A stretch of DNA of 64,000 bases from DAIMFL01 sp964372215 (GTDB lineage: Bacteria; Pseudomonadota; Alphaproteobacteria; Dongiales; Dongiaceae): assembly GCA_964372215.1 (NCBI GenBank), contig CAYJQC010000014.1, forward strand, positions 1 to 64,000, read 5' to 3'. The notes below the pieces were generated by a model. That model did not search any database. It had not been told where the DNA came from and worked only from the letters and a program-made list of their open reading frames with translations. Shown here piece after piece: positions 37,507 through 48,241 of this stretch. A program made the translations under genes and the position numbers. The stretch's first letter is position 1; the number at the start of each line of letters is the position of its first letter.

Positions 37507-37976
37507 TCCTGGCCGCCCCTGTGGCGGCGACGTACTCGGCCCTGACCATCTGAGGCGCCCGGCCCGCCGCCGCCCTTTCGCTCGCGTTCCAGGCAGCGGC
37601 GGAAGGCCGGCAAGTGGTTCTCCCGCGAGGCGGTCTGCAGACGCCGCAACACGTCGCGCACATCCGGCTCGTCCACCTGAGCCAAGAGGCGCTCATACAT
37701 CTCGGCGTTCTCGATTTCGGCTTCGACCGCCATCCCGCAAGCCTCGGCCACGCTCGCGGGGGCCGCGACCCGATTGGCCCAGTCGTCCACCGGCGGCGTC
37801 AGTCCGAACCGCTCGAACAGCGCCAGCAGCGCCGCCGCATGCCGGCTCTCGGATTCCACGATATTTACGAATGGCCGGACCGGCCCGAATGCCTCGATCA
37901 CCTGCCGGTACAAGGCGCGCGCCTTGTACTCGTCCTCCAGTGCTTCCGTCAGGGCCGCAACGGTCTGGGGCGTCAT
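37503..37976 (-). CDS. DUF2202-type ferritin-like protein
   Basis: 157 residues. A four-helix ferritin-like bundle carries the carboxylate/His pairs EALEDEYKARALY, ESESRHAAALL, EAEIENAEMYERLL and SRENHLPAFRRCL, which could hold a di-iron site. A basic Gly/Arg-rich tail follows. AGGAG seven bases before ATG 37976 overlaps the stop codon of the upstream gene, so the two are coupled. Part of the stress module 37.5-39.8 kb. Confidence 0.8.
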   Translation of the reverse strand: MTPQTVAALTEALEDEYKARALYRQVIEAFGPVRPFVNIVESESRHAAALLALFERFGLTPPVDDWANRVAAPASVAEACGMAVEAEIENAEMYERLLAQVDEPDVRDVLRRLQTASRENHLPAFRRCLERERKGGGGPGASDGQGRVRRRHRGGQD

Positions 37977-37986
37977 GGCAATGCTC

Positions 37987-38856
37987 CTAGCCACCCTGCT
38001 TGGTCGGCGGCGCATGCTCCAGGTCCGGTGCCGCCCCCAACGCGTGCAGGGCCTTCAGCAGCCGCGACAGCGGAAACCGTGGAGAACCCGGCATGTTCTC
38101 CTCCTGCGCCACTTCCTGTTCGCGTACGTCATAGGCCCAACGGCGCAAGATCTCGATACGTTGCCCGACGGAGATCTCGGCGGCGGCAACCACATCTTCC
38201 GGCTCGCGGAAAACGGCGGATGGGTCGAGAAGTGCCTTCTCAACCCTGGCCTTCGTCGCTTCGTCCGTCATGTCGCCGCGCCTCTCGGATTGTCCAGAGC
38301 TCGCCGGCAGGTCGTGAACATGCACGTCGTGGGCGGAATGGCGGCGCAGAATCTTGCTGGCCCGCGCCTCGTGGTCGGTATTGCGTGTGCGGACCCAGAG
38401 CAGCAGTCCACCGCGGTCGAGCTGCTTCTGCAGGTAGTCGGCATGATGCTTGCCGATCATGCGGGCAAAAATGCCACCCGCCGCCGCCCCGCCGCCGCCG
38501 GCCACGGCAGCCGCGGCAATCGCCGGAATGAGTGTGCCGCCCGACGCGACGACAGCGCCCGCCGCCGCGACTGCGCTGACATAGAGCAGAGCACCCATCA
38601 CCGCCCCCTCTGCGTCGCCGATGCTCTCCGTCGACACGAATGCTGTACGTGGCGTCTTCGGATCGTCCGCCAGCTCACCGATCTTGCGATACTTGTGACC
38701 CAGCTTTTCCGACACGGCACCCTCACCGGCAAGCAGGCTGATCTCGGCGCGGTCAAAGCCGGCGCTCTCAAGCTCGTCGATCGCAGCCTCAAGGGCCGGT
38801 GCCTCATCGAACACACCGACAGCTTCGCGGATCACCGCATGGCCATGCTCAGACAT
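37987..38856 (-). CDS. Glycine-zipper stress-type protein fused in frame to a small conserved domain
   Basis: 289 residues as one open frame. Residues 1-60 resemble a YflT/GsiB-type N-terminal domain (AVIREAVGVFDEAPALEAAIDELESAGF). Residues about 85-140 are a Gly/Ala-rich hydrophobic segment suited to membrane insertion. Residues 196-289 (from MTDEATKARVEKALLDP) look like a separate small protein that is a stand-alone gene in relatives, with the core ISVGQRIEILRRWAYDVREQE. No stop separates the two, but AGAGG nine bases before the internal ATG at 38271 could start the second part alone. AGGAG at 38866-38870 with 9-nt spacing supports ATG 38856 over ATG 38865. Function unknown. Confidence 0.7.
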   Translation of the reverse strand: MSEHGHAVIREAVGVFDEAPALEAAIDELESAGFDRAEISLLAGEGAVSEKLGHKYRKIGELADDPKTPRTAFVSTESIGDAEGAVMGALLYVSAVAAAGAVVASGGTLIPAIAAAAVAGGGGAAAGGIFARMIGKHHADYLQKQLDRGGLLLWVRTRNTDHEARASKILRRHSAHDVHVHDLPASSGQSERRGDMTDEATKARVEKALLDPSAVFREPEDVVAAAEISVGQRIEILRRWAYDVREQEVAQEENMPGSPRFPLSRLLKALHALGAAPDLEHAPPTKQGG

Positions 38857-38913
38857 GAATTGCATCTCCTCGTTGCGCAATACAATTCTCAGGCATTCAA
38901 TGCAATTTCCACC

Positions 38914-38927
38914 ATGACATAGATCAA
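38914..38927. promoter_or_regulatory. FNR/FixK-type binding site
   Basis: ATGAC-ATAG-ATCAA matches the consensus TTGAy-N4-rTCAA at 9 of 10 fixed positions. It lies in the 170-nt divergent region, centred 65 nt before the glycine-zipper gene start and 106 nt before the ZIP gene start. An activating position near -41.5 for the minus-strand operon would put its start about 38879. It implies low-oxygen control of the module. Confidence 0.6.
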
Positions 38928-39026
38928 GGTGTAGCGGCGGATTGGCGCCTCTTCTGACACCCAGCTCCGGCCGCGCGGTGGCGCCTGCTGCGATACATCG
39001 GACTCGGACAATGCCAGCGGTATCAC

Positions 39027-39764
39027 ATGATGCTCCTTTGGGTTCTCCTGTTCGCCTCGCTCGGTAGCGTCGGGGCAGTCGCCGGCGCAGCACTGCTGCT
39101 GGCTTTCCCCGGCAGTATCCGCAAGACGCTGTTGCCCGGCGTACTGTGCTTTGCGACCGGCACGCTCCTGGGGGCGGCGTTTCTCGGCATGATCCCGAGC
39201 GGCGCGGCATCGATCCCAGTCAGAGACATGCTGGAAGTCGTGCTGGCCGGGATCGTCGGCTTCTTCCTGCTGGAGAAGCTGCTGATCTGGCGTCATAGCC
39301 ATCATGATGGTGCGCGCGATGGCCAGACTAGCGCCGGGGCCCTCATCCTCATCGGCGACGCCTTCCACAATCTGGTCGACGGCGTCGTTATCGCGGCCGC
39401 CTTTCTGACATCAATTCCACTGGGCATAGCCGCGTCGCTTGCGGTCATTGCCCATGAGATCCCCCAGGAGGTCGGCGACTTCGGGATCCTGCTGGAGAGC
39501 GGATATTCTCCGGTCAGGGCCCTGGTCTTGAACTTGCTGTCGTCCCTGGCGACCCTGCCTGGCGCCGTGCTGGGCTTCTACTGGCTCGCGGGAGCCTACG
39601 ACGCCATACCCTATGTGCTGGCCATCTCGGCATCGAGCTTCATCTACATCGCCATCGCCGACCTGGTGCCGATGCTGCATCGTCAAGTTGGCCTGGCCTC
39701 GGCTGTCCTGCAGATCGCCCTGATCATCGCCGGAATCGCGACCATCGCCGCGCTTCACCATTGA
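39027..39764 (+). CDS. ZIP-family divalent metal transporter
   Basis: 245 residues, about eight membrane segments. The metal path motifs of ZIP proteins are present: GDAFHNLVDGVVIAAAF in helix 4 and IAHEIPQEVGDFGILL in helix 5. A His-rich loop (RHSHHDGARDG) precedes them. Likely imports zinc or iron. The start may be ATG 39027 or the next codon. Divergent from the ferritin-like/glycine-zipper operon, sharing the FNR-type box region. Confidence 0.88.
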   Translation: MMLLWVLLFASLGSVGAVAGAALLLAFPGSIRKTLLPGVLCFATGTLLGAAFLGMIPSGAASIPVRDMLEVVLAGIVGFFLLEKLLIWRHSHHDGARDGQTSAGALILIGDAFHNLVDGVVIAAAFLTSIPLGIAASLAVIAHEIPQEVGDFGILLESGYSPVRALVLNLLSSLATLPGAVLGFYWLAGAYDAIPYVLAISASSFIYIAIADLVPMLHRQVGLASAVLQIALIIAGIATIAALHH

Positions 39765-39806
39765 CAGAGCCGGAGGCTGCGCCGTGACAACGGCCGCACC
39801 GCTTGC

Positions 39807-40523
39807 TTACAGCAGCGACACGAGCAGCGGCACCAGCAGCGCCGTCGCCAGGCCGTTCAGCCCCATGGCGATGCCGGCGAAGGTGCCGGCCAGCTCGTTC
39901 ACCTGAAAGGCGCGCGCGGTGCCGATGCCGTGGGCGGCGACGCCGACCGCGAAGCCGCGCGCCCGCCAGTCCCGCATGCCGATCAGGTTCAGCAGCGGCG
40001 TCGCCATCATCGCGCCGGACACGCCGGTAAAAATGACCACGACGGCGGTCAGGGACGGCAGCCCGCCGATCTCCCCGGCGATACCCATGGCGATCGGCAT
40101 GGTGACCGATTTCGGCGCGAGCGAGAGCAGCGTCTGATGATCGGCGCCGAGCAGCCAGGCCACCCCCACCACCGAGACGATGGCAGTGACCGATCCGGCG
40201 AACAGCGCGGCCAGCAGGGCGATGAGCGCGCGGCGCACCTTGGCGAAGTTCTGGAACAGCGGCACCGCCAGGGCGACCGTGGCCGGGCCCAGAAGGAAAT
40301 GCACGAACTGGGCGCCGTCGAAATAGGTCGCGTAGTCGGTCCCGGTCGCCAGCAGCAGGCCGATCAGCAGGGCGACGGCGATGGCGACCGGGTTGGCCAG
40401 CGGGTTCTGCCCCAGGCGCTGATACACGCCGAAGCCGATGAGATAGGCGACCAGGGTCACCGTCAGCCAGAGCAGCGGGCTGGCGCTCAGATAGACCCAG
40501 ATGCTGCCGGCGCTGCCGATCAC
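39807..40523 (-). CDS. lrgB: LrgB-family protein
   Basis: 238 residues with about seven membrane segments and the family signatures APKSVTMPIAMGIAGEIGG and GFAVGVAAHGIGTARAFQ. Partner of CidA/LrgA in holin-like or metabolite (pyruvate/glycolate) transport roles, depending on the organism. ATG 40523 overlaps the lrgA stop by 4 nt. Confidence 0.92.
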   Translation of the reverse strand: MIGSAGSIWVYLSASPLLWLTVTLVAYLIGFGVYQRLGQNPLANPVAIAVALLIGLLLATGTDYATYFDGAQFVHFLLGPATVALAVPLFQNFAKVRRALIALLAALFAGSVTAIVSVVGVAWLLGADHQTLLSLAPKSVTMPIAMGIAGEIGGLPSLTAVVVIFTGVSGAMMATPLLNLIGMRDWRARGFAVGVAAHGIGTARAFQVNELAGTFAGIAMGLNGLATALLVPLLVSLL

Positions 40524-40897
40524 GCCGCGCCGTCCTCGTCGCGCGCGTCCACGGTGGATGCGGTCAGGCGCCAGACCAGGCGAAACACTACGGCAGTGAC
40601 GACGATGGTGAGCGCGGTGCTGGCCAGCACCGCCACCAGCAGCGGCAGCCAGTCGGCGCGCAGGCGGTCGGCATGGGCGATCACCCCCACCCCGGCCGGC
40701 ACGAACAGCAGCGACAGATGGGAGAGCAGCCCCTGGCCGGTGTCGCGCAGCGCGACCGGCGGCTTGCCGCGCATCGCCAGGATGGCGAACAGCAGCACCA
40801 GCCCCAGCACCGGCCCGGGCACCGGAAGCTGGCTCAGGCGAACCGCCGTCTCGCCCGCCAGCTGGCAGGACAAGAGCAACGTCAGCGCGGCGATCAT
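40520..40897 (-). CDS. lrgA: CidA/LrgA-family holin-like protein
   Basis: 125 residues with four membrane segments. Typical family features are QLPVPGPVLGLVLLFAIL and LSLLFVPAGVGVIAH. It is placed directly before lrgB and three bases after a secreted-protein gene, so the three form one operon. Confidence 0.9.
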   Translation of the reverse strand: MIAALTLLLSCQLAGETAVRLSQLPVPGPVLGLVLLFAILAMRGKPPVALRDTGQGLLSHLSLLFVPAGVGVIAHADRLRADWLPLLVAVLASTALTIVVTAVVFRLVWRLTASTVDARDEDGAA

Positions 40898-40900
40898 GAC

Positions 40901-41551
40901 TCAGCGACGCGCGGCAAGCTGCGGTCCGGCGAGCGGCCGGGCCGCCATTTCCTGCATCGGCTGCTGCACCACGTAGATCGGCGAGGTCGGCGTGGAGTCG
41001 GTGACGACGACCACCATGGTCGCCGCCTCGCCTGGCCGGATCAGCCCGCCGCCGAATACAACGGAATCATAGGGCTCGTCGATCTCCTGATTGCCCGAGA
41101 ACCCGGTGGCGAGGAACGGCCGTCCGGCCTGCCCGCCCTGGCCGAAGGACAGCCCGTCGCCATAGGGGCTGTGGGCCTCGACCACTTCGCGCAGCTCGAG
41201 CTCATAACGCGACCACGCGGTGGCGGTGCGGTTGATCACGATCTTGGTCAAGGCGAAGCCGGCGGTATGGTGGCTGCCGATGCGGTTGCCGTAGCTGGTG
41301 GACAGGCCGCGGATCACCAGGATGGCGGCCGCCTGGCCGGTCACCTCCTCGACCACCACGAAGGGATCGTCGAGGGTGCCCGCACCGGAGACATCGAGGA
41401 TGCTGAAGCCGCCGAGCTCGTCGCTGAAACTGAGGCCGCCGACAGTGAAACTTGCCGCCGCGCTGCTGCCGGCGCTGGCCAAGAAGCCAACCAGAACGAC
41501 AGCCGAAAGTGCCGTCGTCCAAGCGTCCCGTCGAGAAACCAAGCCCGACAT
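40901..41551 (-). CDS. Secreted protein of unknown function upstream of lrgAB
   Basis: 216 residues. A signal peptide (residues 10-33, cleavage after SSAAA) is followed by a soluble beta-rich domain with FTVGGLSFSDELGGFSILDV, a central SYGNRIGSHHTAGFALTKIV and a VVFGGGLIRPGEAATMVVVV strand, then an Ala/Arg tail. It is not recognised. ATG 41551 is chosen for the signal peptide. It ends three bases before lrgA, which suggests a shared role at the envelope. Confidence 0.7.
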   Translation of the reverse strand: MSGLVSRRDAWTTALSAVVLVGFLASAGSSAAASFTVGGLSFSDELGGFSILDVSGAGTLDDPFVVVEEVTGQAAAILVIRGLSTSYGNRIGSHHTAGFALTKIVINRTATAWSRYELELREVVEAHSPYGDGLSFGQGGQAGRPFLATGFSGNQEIDEPYDSVVFGGGLIRPGEAATMVVVVTDSTPTSPIYVVQQPMQEMAARPLAGPQLAARR

Positions 41552-41706
41552 GGGCCGATTATCGGCCTGCCGGGCGTCCCGCGTAAAGGGGCGCAGGATT
41601 CGGCGGGGGTTCACCGATTGGCGCCCCCAGCCCCGGGCGGTTCCTGTTCCGGACGGTGCCGGAAGCGGGAGTGGAGCCAGCAGCCAGCGGGTTCGCGGCC
41701 GGCCCG

Positions 41707-42933
41707 CTACATGCGGGCGGCGATATGCTCCGCCAGGTGCGCCGCGTCATGCTCGACCCCGAAGATGAAGGCCGACGCCCGTCGGGACAGCCAGCTCAGC
41801 CCCAGGAAGTAGACCCCGGGCACCTCGGCTACGCCGCGCCGATGCACCGGCATTCCGTGGTCGTCGAATGCGTCGACCTTCAGCCAGCCGAAATCGAGGT
41901 CAAATCCCGTTGCCCAGACGATCGCGGTTACGCCTGCCTCGCGGAGGTTCAACTCCAAGATGGGGTCGGTGATGCAATTCGATTCCGGTTCGGCCGTTCG
42001 CGCCGCCGGCTCTTCGGGCAGGTCGAGACCCTCCCGGGCGGCATAGGCGTCGGCCGCGTCGAGAAAGGACAGGTATGAGGCATCGCCTTGCGCGATATTG
42101 CTCGCAAGGTCGAGCGAGAAGCGCATCACGCCATCTCCGAAAGTCCCCGCCCTGCCCAACAGCATCACGCCGCCGGCCGCGAGACGCCGAAAGTCGATCG
42201 TGCGGCCGCCATAGGCGCCGCTGACCGCGATCGTCACATGCTTCTCGGACGGATCGCGGGCCGTCGCTTCCCACCGGCCGAGGACACCCAGCCACCAGCA
42301 GAAGTCACGCCCACGATATCGTCTGGGAGGCCGCTCATGGCGGCCGACGGACAGATAGACGCGCCGGCCCGCGCGCGAAAGCTCGTCGGCGATCTGGGCG
42401 CCGGACGAGCCGGCCCCGACCACCAGCACCGCGCCCTCCGGCAGCTGGCCGGGATGGCGGTACGCGTTGGAATGCATCTGCGCAATCCCGGCTTCCGGCG
42501 GGACGACGGCGGGGATGATCGGGCGTTGAAACGGTCCGGTGGCCGCGACCACGTTGGTGGCTTCGATCGCGCCCCCCGAGGTTTCGGCGCGAAAGCCGGT
42601 CCCGTCGGCCTTCTTGTGGAGTGCCGTCACCGTGACGCCGCAGCGGACTGGCGCGGCGATCCGTTCGGCATAGGAGACGAAATACTCCACCATCTGGTTG
42701 CGGGTCGCGAAGCCGTCGGGATCTACGCCGGCGATCGGCATGGCCGGCAACCTGTCATGCCAAGCGGGACCGTTGGCGTGCAGGCCGTCCCACCTTTCCG
42801 AGCGCCAGCGCTCGGCAATCCGATGCCGTTCCACGACGAGGTGGGACAGGCCGCGCTTGCTGAGCTGCTCGCTCATCTCCAACCCGGCCTGACCGCCACC
42901 CACGATCAGCGTCTGGACATTCTCAACCGACAT
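41707..42933 (-). CDS. Flavin-containing monooxygenase-like FAD/NAD(P) protein
   Basis: 408 residues. FAD motif LIVGGGQAGLEMSEQL at the N terminus, the ERHRIAERWRSERWDGLHAN block, an FMO-type fingerprint region (ATGPFQRPIIP), then the NAD(P)H motif VLVVGAGSSGAQIADEL and the ATGFDLDF segment near the end. It resembles class B monooxygenases such as YUC/TrkA-type and putative indole-3-pyruvate monooxygenases. Substrate unknown. Divergent or adjacent genes give no clue. Confidence 0.85.
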   Translation of the reverse strand: MSVENVQTLIVGGGQAGLEMSEQLSKRGLSHLVVERHRIAERWRSERWDGLHANGPAWHDRLPAMPIAGVDPDGFATRNQMVEYFVSYAERIAAPVRCGVTVTALHKKADGTGFRAETSGGAIEATNVVAATGPFQRPIIPAVVPPEAGIAQMHSNAYRHPGQLPEGAVLVVGAGSSGAQIADELSRAGRRVYLSVGRHERPPRRYRGRDFCWWLGVLGRWEATARDPSEKHVTIAVSGAYGGRTIDFRRLAAGGVMLLGRAGTFGDGVMRFSLDLASNIAQGDASYLSFLDAADAYAAREGLDLPEEPAARTAEPESNCITDPILELNLREAGVTAIVWATGFDLDFGWLKVDAFDDHGMPVHRRGVAEVPGVYFLGLSWLSRRASAFIFGVEHDAAHLAEHIAARM

Positions 42934-42991
42934 CGAGAGATCCTACTCTTGATTGGGCAAGGTTCCTGCTGCGGCCTGGCCACCAGCCGTA

Positions 42992-45649
42992 TCAGAGTGC
43001 GGCGAGCCGCTCCAGCGCACCGGCGAGCTTGTCGCGGGCCTGGGTCGCGTCGGCCAAGCGCTGGCGCTGTTCCTCCACCACTTCGGGCGGCGCCTTGGCG
43101 ATGAACTGGGCGTTGCCGAGCTTCTTCTCGATCTTCGTGACTTCGGAAGTGGCCTTGTCCAGCTCCTTGGAAAGGCGGGCCTCCTCCTGGGCGACGTCGA
43201 TCACCCCAGCGAGCGGCATTGATATCTGGGCTCCGCGAATAACTGCCTGAGCCGAGAGTTCTGTTGGTAGCCATTTCGCTACGGACACAGTGCCGTGAGC
43301 TGTTGCGGAGATTATGGCGGCGTTGCTGGTGAGCCAGCCTTCAACTTTCTCATTCTCCGGAACCACCACATACGGTGTGTCTTGGCGGCTTGGAACATTG
43401 TTCTCGGATTTTAGGGACCTTTGGGCCGTAACTAGCTCCGTCACCCAAGTAAATTCCGCGATCGCCGTCTCGTCGATCAGGCCCTCGTAGTAGCTCGGCC
43501 AGTCGTCGAGCATCAGCAGCTTGGCCCGCGCCACAGCCGGGCCGCCGGTCTGCTGCCACAGCTCCTCGGTCAGGAACGGCATGAACGGGTGCAGCAGATG
43601 CAGCACCTGATCGAGCACCCAGGCGGTGGCGGCCCGGGTCTCGCGCGCCGCCGCGGCATCGTCGCCGGCCAGGACCGGCTTGGTGAACTCCAGGTACCAG
43701 TCGCAGAACTCGCCCCACAGGAAATGGTAGATGGCATTGGCCGCCTCATTGAAGCGGTAGTCCGCCATCGCCGCCTCGATGCTGCGGGCGGTCTGCGCCA
43801 GCCGGCTGATGATCCAGCGGTTGACCTTCTGCTGACACAGCAGCGGGTCGAACTTGGGATCCAGCGCGCAGCCGTTCATCTGGCAGAAGCGGGTGGCGTT
43901 CCATAGCTTGGTGGCGAAGTTGCGGTAGCCCTCGACCCGGGATTCCGCCAGCTTGACGTCGCGGCCCGGTGCCGCCAGTGCGCAGAGCGTGAAGCGCAGC
44001 GCGTCGCAGCCGTATTTCCCGATGAGCTCCAGGGGATCGATGATGTTGCCCTTGGACTTCGACATCTTCTGACCGAGCTCGTCGCGCACCAGCGCGTGGA
44101 TGTAGACGGTGCGAAACGGCACGTCGCCCATGAAATGCAGGCCCATCATCATCATGCGGGCGACCCAGAAGAAGATGATGTCGAAGCCGGTGACCAGCAC
44201 GTCGCCGGGATAGTAGCGCTCGAGCTCCGGCGTCCGCTCCGGCCAGCCGAGGGTCGAGAACGGCCACAGGGCGGAGGAGAACCAGGTGTCGAGCACGTCT
44301 TCGTCGCGCTTGAGCGGCACCGCCACGCCGTAATGCCTCGCCGCCTCGGTGGCGGCTTCCTCCTCGGTCTCCGCGACGAACACCTTGCCGTCCGAGCCGT
44401 ACCAGGCCGGCACCTGGTGACCCCACCAGATCTGGCGCGAGATGCACCAGGGCTGGATGTTGCGCATCCAGTCGAAATAGGTCGACTCCCACTGCTTCGG
44501 CACGAACACCGTCTTGCCGGTCTCGACCGCCTCGATGGCGGGCTTCGCCAGGGTCGCGGCGTCGACATACCACTGGTCGGTGAGCCAGGGTTCGATCACC
44601 ACGCCCGAGCGGTCGCCGTAGGGCAGTGTCAGCGTGTGGTCGTCGATTTTCTCGACCAGGTCGAGCGCCTGCATCGCGGCAACCACCGCCGCGCGGGCCT
44701 TGAAGCGGTCGAGCCCGCGATAGGCCTCGGGCACGTCGTCGTTGAGATGGGCGTTCTCGTCGAAGATGTTGATCATCTCGAGCTTGTGACGGCGGCCGAC
44801 TTCGAAGTCGTTGAAGTCGTGCGCCGGCGTGATCTTGACCGCGCCGCTGCCGGTCTCGGGATCGGCGTGCAGATCGGCGACGATGGGAATCCGCCGTCCG
44901 ACCAGCGGCAGCATCACATGGCACCCGACCAGATCCTGGTAGCGCTCGTCGTCGGGATGCACGGCCACGGCGGTATCGCCCAGCATGGTCTCGGGCCGGG
45001 TGGTCGCCACCACGATGAAGCGCCCTGGCTGGCCCTCGATCGGATAGCGGAAATGCCAGAGCTGGCCCCTTACCTCGCGCGGCTCGACCTCGAGATCGGA
45101 GATCGCGGTGTGCAGCTTGGGATCCCAGTTCACCAGTCGCTTGTCGCGGTAGATCAGGCCTTCGCGATGGAGCTGGACGAACACCTTGCGCACGGCGGTG
45201 CTCAGGCCTTCGTCCATGGTGAAGCGCTCGCGCGGCCAGTCGGGCGAGGCGCCGAGCCGGCGCAGCTGGCTGATGATGGCGCCACCCGACTCCGCCTTCC
45301 ATTCCCAGACCTTCCTGATGAAGTCGGCGCGGCCGAGCTGGTGCCGGTTCTGGCCCATGGCTTCGAGCTGGCGCTCCACCACCATCTGGGTGGCGATGCC
45401 GGCATGGTCGGTGCCCGGCTGCCATAGCGCGTCGCGACCGCGCATGCGGTGATAGCGGATCAGCACGTCCTGCAGCGTGAAGGTCAGCGCATGCCCCATG
45501 TGCAGGCTGCCGGTCACGTTGGGCGGCGGCATCATGATGGTATAGGGCCGCGCGCTGGTCTGGGCGCCGGCGGCGAAAGCGCCGGCCTCTTCCCACGCAG
45601 CGTAGTGCTTGGCCTCGACCTCGTCGGGCCGAAAGGTCTTGTCCAGCAT
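42992..45649 (-). CDS. valS: Valine--tRNA ligase
   Basis: 885-residue class I synthetase. HIGH-type motif [12 protein letters not shown], editing domain (about residues 190-330, with [16 protein letters not shown]), KMSKS motif [13 protein letters not shown], anticodon-binding domain and a C-terminal coiled coil ([24 protein letters not shown]). All are complete. The stretch encoded by 43221-43460 (240 nt) counts 54 percent GC and uses codons unlike the rest of the gene, although the frame stays open. It lies downstream of popZ as in other Alphaproteobacteria. Confidence 0.96.
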   Translation of the reverse strand: MLDKTFRPDEVEAKHYAAWEEAGAFAAGAQTSARPYTIMMPPPNVTGSLHMGHALTFTLQDVLIRYHRMRGRDALWQPGTDHAGIATQMVVERQLEAMGQNRHQLGRADFIRKVWEWKAESGGAIISQLRRLGASPDWPRERFTMDEGLSTAVRKVFVQLHREGLIYRDKRLVNWDPKLHTAISDLEVEPREVRGQLWHFRYPIEGQPGRFIVVATTRPETMLGDTAVAVHPDDERYQDLVGCHVMLPLVGRRIPIVADLHADPETGSGAVKITPAHDFNDFEVGRRHKLEMINIFDENAHLNDDVPEAYRGLDRFKARAAVVAAMQALDLVEKIDDHTLTLPYGDRSGVVIEPWLTDQWYVDAATLAKPAIEAVETGKTVFVPKQWESTYFDWMRNIQPWCISRQIWWGHQVPAWYGSDGKVFVAETEEEAATEAARHYGVAVPLKRDEDVLDTWFSSALWPFSTLGWPERTPELERYYPGDVLVTGFDIIFFWVARMMMMGLHFMGDVPFRTVYIHALVRDELGQKMSKSKGNIIDPLELIGKYGCDALRFTLCALAAPGRDVKLAESRVEGYRNFATKLWNATRFCQMNGCALDPKFDPLLCQQKVNRWIISRLAQTARSIEAAMADYRFNEAANAIYHFLWGEFCDWYLEFTKPVLAGDDAAAARETRAATAWVLDQVLHLLHPFMPFLTEELWQQTGGPAVARAKLLMLDDWPSYYEGLIDETAIAEFTWVTELVTAQRSLKSENNVPSRQDTPYVVVPENEKVEGWLTSNAAIISATAHGTVSVAKWLPTELSAQAVIRGAQISMPLAGVIDVAQEEARLSKELDKATSEVTKIEKKLGNAQFIAKAPPEVVEEQRQRLADATQARDKLAGALERLAAL

Positions 45650-45741
45650 CGCTGAACCTTCCCTCGATGAAACGGTTGAAAGGGTCTAGCGCGTCGCCTG
45701 GCAGAACGACGTGCCAGCCCGCGGCGCGCGCGGGAGGGCGG

Positions 45742-46701
<960 letters not shown>

Positions 46702-46848
46702 CGACTCGACTGCTGCTTCGCCGGTCCGCTACCGCGGAAAATCGTCGATACCATAAACAGTTGAAGTGATGCTGTCACCCGTTCGGCGATGCGCCGGGGT
46801 CGGTTTACCTCGGCCCCCGGGACGGGCGGCCAGGGCCGGGAATCTTCC

Positions 46849-48231
46849 CTAGTCGATGGCCGGACCGATGCCCCACCACTTGTCGCGCACCGCCTTGTAG
46901 TACCGCTCGACGTCGTAGACCTCGACCGGCAGGCCGAGATCGAGCGCCGTCAACCGACCGACGGCGGAAACCACCTGGTAGCTGGCGACCACCTCGTCGC
47001 GGTTCGCGCGAACCAGGCTGACCCGGGCATCGAGCAGCTCCTGCTCGGCATCGAGGATGTCGAGCACGGTGCGCGACCCGACCGCGGCCTCCTGCTGGAC
47101 GCCCTCGAGGGCGATTTCGCCGGCGCGGACCTGGGCCTCGAAGGACTGGATCTGCGCCCGCGCCGTCTCCAGCGCGCGCCATGCCGTGGTCGCGGTCTGG
47201 GCGGCGGCCCGGCGCTGGGTCTCGATGTCCTGGCGGCGCTGCCCGACCCGCTGCTTGGCCTCGCGGACCCGGGAGTCGACCCCACCGGCCTGATAGAGCG
47301 GGATCGTGAGCTGCGCGATGATCGCCGCCGAATCGGTCCGCACGTTCTTGCTGCTGACATCCTCGGCGGTGGTCAGGCTGCCCTGCAGGCTGAGCGTCGG
47401 CAGCAGCTCGCCATACACCACGTCGACCCCCTCGCGCGCCGCCTGCTCGGCGTACTCCGCCGCCCGCACGTTCGGGGTCGAGGACGAGCCGGCCACGGTC
47501 TCGTCCTGGTTGGCCGGGAGGCCACCTGCCGGCTCGGGCTCGACCAATGTTCCCGGCATCTGGCCGATCACCTGCAGATAGACCGCCCGCGACGAGATCA
47601 GCTGGCCCTCGGCCGCGATCCGCTGTGCGGTGGCGCCGGCGAGGCGGGATTCAGCCTGGGCCACGTCGGTGCGGGTGATTTCGCCGACCGAGAAGCGATC
47701 CTGCGCCGCCTCGAGCTGGCGCTGCAGCACCTGCTCGTTGCCCTTGTTGAGCTCCAGCACCGCTTCGTCGCGCAGCACGTCCATGTACGCGCTGACACCC
47801 TGGAGCAGCGCATCCTGCTCGATGCCGAGCAGCCGCTCGCGCTGGGCCCGCACCAGGTACTCGGCCTGCCGGGTCCCGGACACGGTGCGTCCGCCGCGAT
47901 ACAGCGGCTGGCTGACGCTGAGATCGGCGGAACGGGGCGTACTCGTCTCGTCGCCGGATATGTTCGAGTCTTCCCATTGTTCGCCAAGCTGGCCGTTGAT
48001 CGCCACCGTGGGCCGCCAGCCGGACAAAGCCTGAGGGACCAGTTCGTCGGTGGCCCGGAGCTCAGCCCGCGCCGCCTGCAACGTCGGGTTGTTGCCGTAC
48101 AGCGCGGTCAGCGCCTCATCGAGTGTCTCGGCCGATGCCGGCGCTGCGACGCCCAGTGCGACCGCCACCAGCGCAGCCAGGCAGGGTTGGATCGGCGACC
48201 AATGCGACTTCCGGGACCAAGCGGCTTTCAT
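46849..48231 (-). CDS. tolC: TolC-family outer-membrane efflux/secretion channel
   Basis: 460 residues. Signal peptide (residues 11-34, ending ALGVAAPASA) and two TolC repeats with long helical hairpins (start LDEALTALYGNNPTLQAARAE; second repeat EQAAREGVDVVYGELLPTLSLQGS). ATG 48231 is chosen; the open frame extends 33 codons up without similarity. The position after the Pcm-like gene is conserved in Alphaproteobacteria, so this is probably the general TolC, separate from the dedicated channel at 49399. Confidence 0.92.
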   Translation of the reverse strand: MKAAWSRKSHWSPIQPCLAALVAVALGVAAPASAETLDEALTALYGNNPTLQAARAELRATDELVPQALSGWRPTVAINGQLGEQWEDSNISGDETSTPRSADLSVSQPLYRGGRTVSGTRQAEYLVRAQRERLLGIEQDALLQGVSAYMDVLRDEAVLELNKGNEQVLQRQLEAAQDRFSVGEITRTDVAQAESRLAGATAQRIAAEGQLISSRAVYLQVIGQMPGTLVEPEPAGGLPANQDETVAGSSSTPNVRAAEYAEQAAREGVDVVYGELLPTLSLQGSLTTAEDVSSKNVRTDSAAIIAQLTIPLYQAGGVDSRVREAKQRVGQRRQDIETQRRAAAQTATTAWRALETARAQIQSFEAQVRAGEIALEGVQQEAAVGSRTVLDILDAEQELLDARVSLVRANRDEVVASYQVVSAVGRLTALDLGLPVEVYDVERYYKAVRDKWWGIGPAID

Positions 48232-48241
48232 CGGCACATCC

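Noticed and set aside
38889..39368. 160-codon open frame on the minus strand across the divergent region and start of the ZIP gene
   Set aside because: It overlaps the real ZIP gene and the regulatory region, and its composition (Glu/Gln/Arg rich) has no family resemblance.
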